Of a stretch of DNA of 64,000 bases, positions 62,970 to 64,000 are shown piece by piece; the stretch's first letter is position 1, and each line of letters starts with the position of its first letter. The notes beneath the pieces are model-generated. The model was not told the origin of the DNA and made no database searches. It saw only the letters and a program-made list of their open reading frames with translations. The stretch comes from Vibrio sp. HI00D65. Lineage in GTDB: Bacteria > Pseudomonadota > Gammaproteobacteria > Enterobacterales > Vibrionaceae. The stretch spans positions 62,001 to 126,000 of the forward strand of contig NZ_LWEH01000005.1 in NCBI RefSeq assembly GCF_001635455.1, in the 5' to 3' direction. Position numbers and translations under genes: made by a program.

Positions 62970-64000
62970 TTAGTTCGAAGGCTTGAACTGAGATTTACGC
63001 ATACGGTTAATAGCCGCCATAACATCCAATGTTCTTGGTTTCGCTAAGTCACCATAGTTAGGCATATTTTGGTGCCAATCATTACCAAGAATCGCATTAA
63101 ACTCTTTTGCAGGATTATTCGACCAGCCCGGCATTTGTGCGAACTGGAACCAAGCCCAACCAATCGCGTTGACTTCAGACGTTGATTCAAGTTGCTCTAG
63201 CGCAGACAGGTCGGCAAACTCTTTACCAAAACGCAGGGACTCTTTGCCTTTAGCACTTACTCGGAACTTACCATCAGTAAGGATGTTCATCAGTGATGCA
63301 CGGTTCAATGAACGAGGAACAAACATCTCTAATGGTGTTTCACACTCGTTAATGCGCTGAGTCGGGTGCTGGGCAATTACGTCTTTAGCTTTCTCTGTAA
63401 CATCTACCGCTTGGTAGTCGTGCATTTGGATCACAGTGTCTGCTACGTCAAGATAATCACCAGAGCCCCCCATAACGACGATAGTAGAGATTTTCATTTC
63501 ATCACGCAGCTGGCCAATACGGTCGACAAGAGGAGTAATCGGTTCGTCACCTTTTGAAACCAATGCCTGCATACGCTCATCACGGATCATGAAGTTGGTC
63601 GCTGATGTATCTTCATCAATCAATAAGGTTTGAACACCTGCTTCAATCGACTCTTGTAGCCAAGCCGCTTGAGAAGTAGAGCCCGAAGCGTCTTGCGTAC
63701 TGAAATCAGACGTATCTTTCTTCATTGGAAGATGATTGATGTAGTTTGACAGGTTTAAGCTGTGCACACACCGGCCATCTTCGGCGCGAATCTTCATGGT
63801 ATCAATGGCAGTCACGATACCTTCACGGCCATCACCAGGAATATGGTTGTAGATAGAACGCTCAACCGCATTCAATAATGTCGATTTACCGTGGAAACCA
63901 CCACCAACGATCAATGTAATCCCTTTAGGAATGCCCAAGCCTGTTACGTCGCCTTGATTTGGCGTGTTTAACGTAACGCTCAGTGATTCTGGAGCAGTGA
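62970..64000 (-). CDS. ABC-class P-loop ATPase (PF09818-type), C-terminal part; gene runs off the window
   Basis: A conserved cytoplasmic ATPase cut by the right edge of the window; the frame stays open to base 64000, and the visible part (about 343 codons) contains ITLIVGGGFHGKSTLLNAVERSIYNH with the P-loop GGGFHGKST and a Walker B-like LLIDEDTSATNFM. It belongs to the predicted 'ABC-class ATPase' family found in many gammaproteobacteria, of unknown function. The 3' end has its own terminator at 62927-62948. Only the C-terminal half can be judged. Confidence 0.85.
   Translation of the reverse strand, partial: TAPESLSVTLNTPNQGDVTGLGIPKGITLIVGGGFHGKSTLLNAVERSIYNHIPGDGREGIVTAIDTMKIRAEDGRCVHSLNLSNYINHLPMKKDTSDFSTQDASGSTSQAAWLQESIEAGVQTLLIDEDTSATNFMIRDERMQALVSKGDEPITPLVDRIGQLRDEMKISTIVVMGGSGDYLDVADTVIQMHDYQAVDVTEKAKDVIAQHPTQRINECETPLEMFVPRSLNRASLMNILTDGKFRVSAKGKESLRFGKEFADLSALEQLESTSEVNAIGWAWFQFAQMPGWSNNPAKEFNAILGNDWHQNMPNYGDLAKPRTLDVMAAINRMRKSQFKPSN

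Noticed and set aside
1..64000. CRISPR arrays, tRNA genes, complete insertion sequences, integrons or prophage
   Set aside because: No regularly spaced repeats, tRNA-like cloverleaf sequence, transposase, integrase or phage structural genes were recognised on reading both strands.

Overview
This window looks like a piece of a Vibrio chromosome, most likely chromosome II of a marine species in or near the Splendidus clade. That is inference from gene content: a glyA-gcvH-gcvP cluster divergent from an HTH-cupin regulator and gcvT (the arrangement I recall from the second chromosome of V. cholerae), a fadL-volA lipid pair, and secreted Vibrio-type proteases. There are no rRNA or tRNA genes, no CRISPR array, no intact insertion sequence and no prophage. 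Genes are mostly single units or short operons separated by strong GC-rich stem-loop terminators.

Region by region. 1-8 kb: the tail of a vibriolysin-type M4 protease, a VOC protein, a lipoprotein, a delta-class carbonic anhydrase-like secreted protein, a LysE exporter, a lone prepilin-like protein, a NorM-type MATE pump and several small envelope proteins. 8-15.5 kb: one-carbon metabolism (gcvP, gcvH, glyA; HTH-cupin regulator; gcvT) with PurR-like boxes and a phased GTTTACT repeat array. 15.7-21 kb: a GlyGly-CTERM trypsin-like protease, an unknown protein, an HTH protein, arfB, a decayed HAD phosphatase and a PAS-GGDEF diguanylate cyclase. 21-25 kb: fhs, gsk and creA. 25-31 kb: a tiny lipoprotein, an unknown protein, a collapsed sensor/HD-GYP pseudogene, a HAD phosphatase, a chemoreceptor, and tyrP preceded by TyrR boxes. 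31-36 kb: acpH, a DEAD-box helicase, and a TetR gene divergent from two broken RND adaptor genes whose pump is missing. 36-45 kb: an unknown protein, DUF2164, a cytochrome b561-yceI operon, a broken CBS protein, DUF1097, ybjD with a Gly/Asn repeat insert, and a cytoplasmic 5'-nucleotidase-like enzyme. 44.7-64 kb: an Alx/TerC protein with a hairpin leader, a DUF1127-like protein, a second DEAD-box helicase, a PhnA-type protein, volA/fadL, M50 and M48 proteases, a thioesterase, an SgrR-like regulator, an EamA relic, a zinc-ribbon protein, a YjdF-like membrane protein, a 2-oxoglutarate oxygenase-like enzyme, a DnaJ-domain protein, a PBP2 paralogue, and the C-terminal part of an ABC-class ATPase.

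How the genes fit together. The clearest theme is one-carbon and purine metabolism: GlyA, the GcvPHT proteins and Fhs all feed tetrahydrofolate-bound C1 units, Gsk salvages purine nucleosides, and PurR-like palindromes sit upstream of glyA, gcvT and fhs. A second theme is lipid scavenging at the outer membrane (FadL with VolA). A third is gene decay: at least six pseudogenes occur between 18 and 58 kb, several with internal deletions rather than single lesions. I did not find a convincing new multi-gene system. The best leads are the HTH-cupin regulator with its candidate operators, the structured alx leader, and two unrecognised proteins (16960-17283 and 36295-36930).
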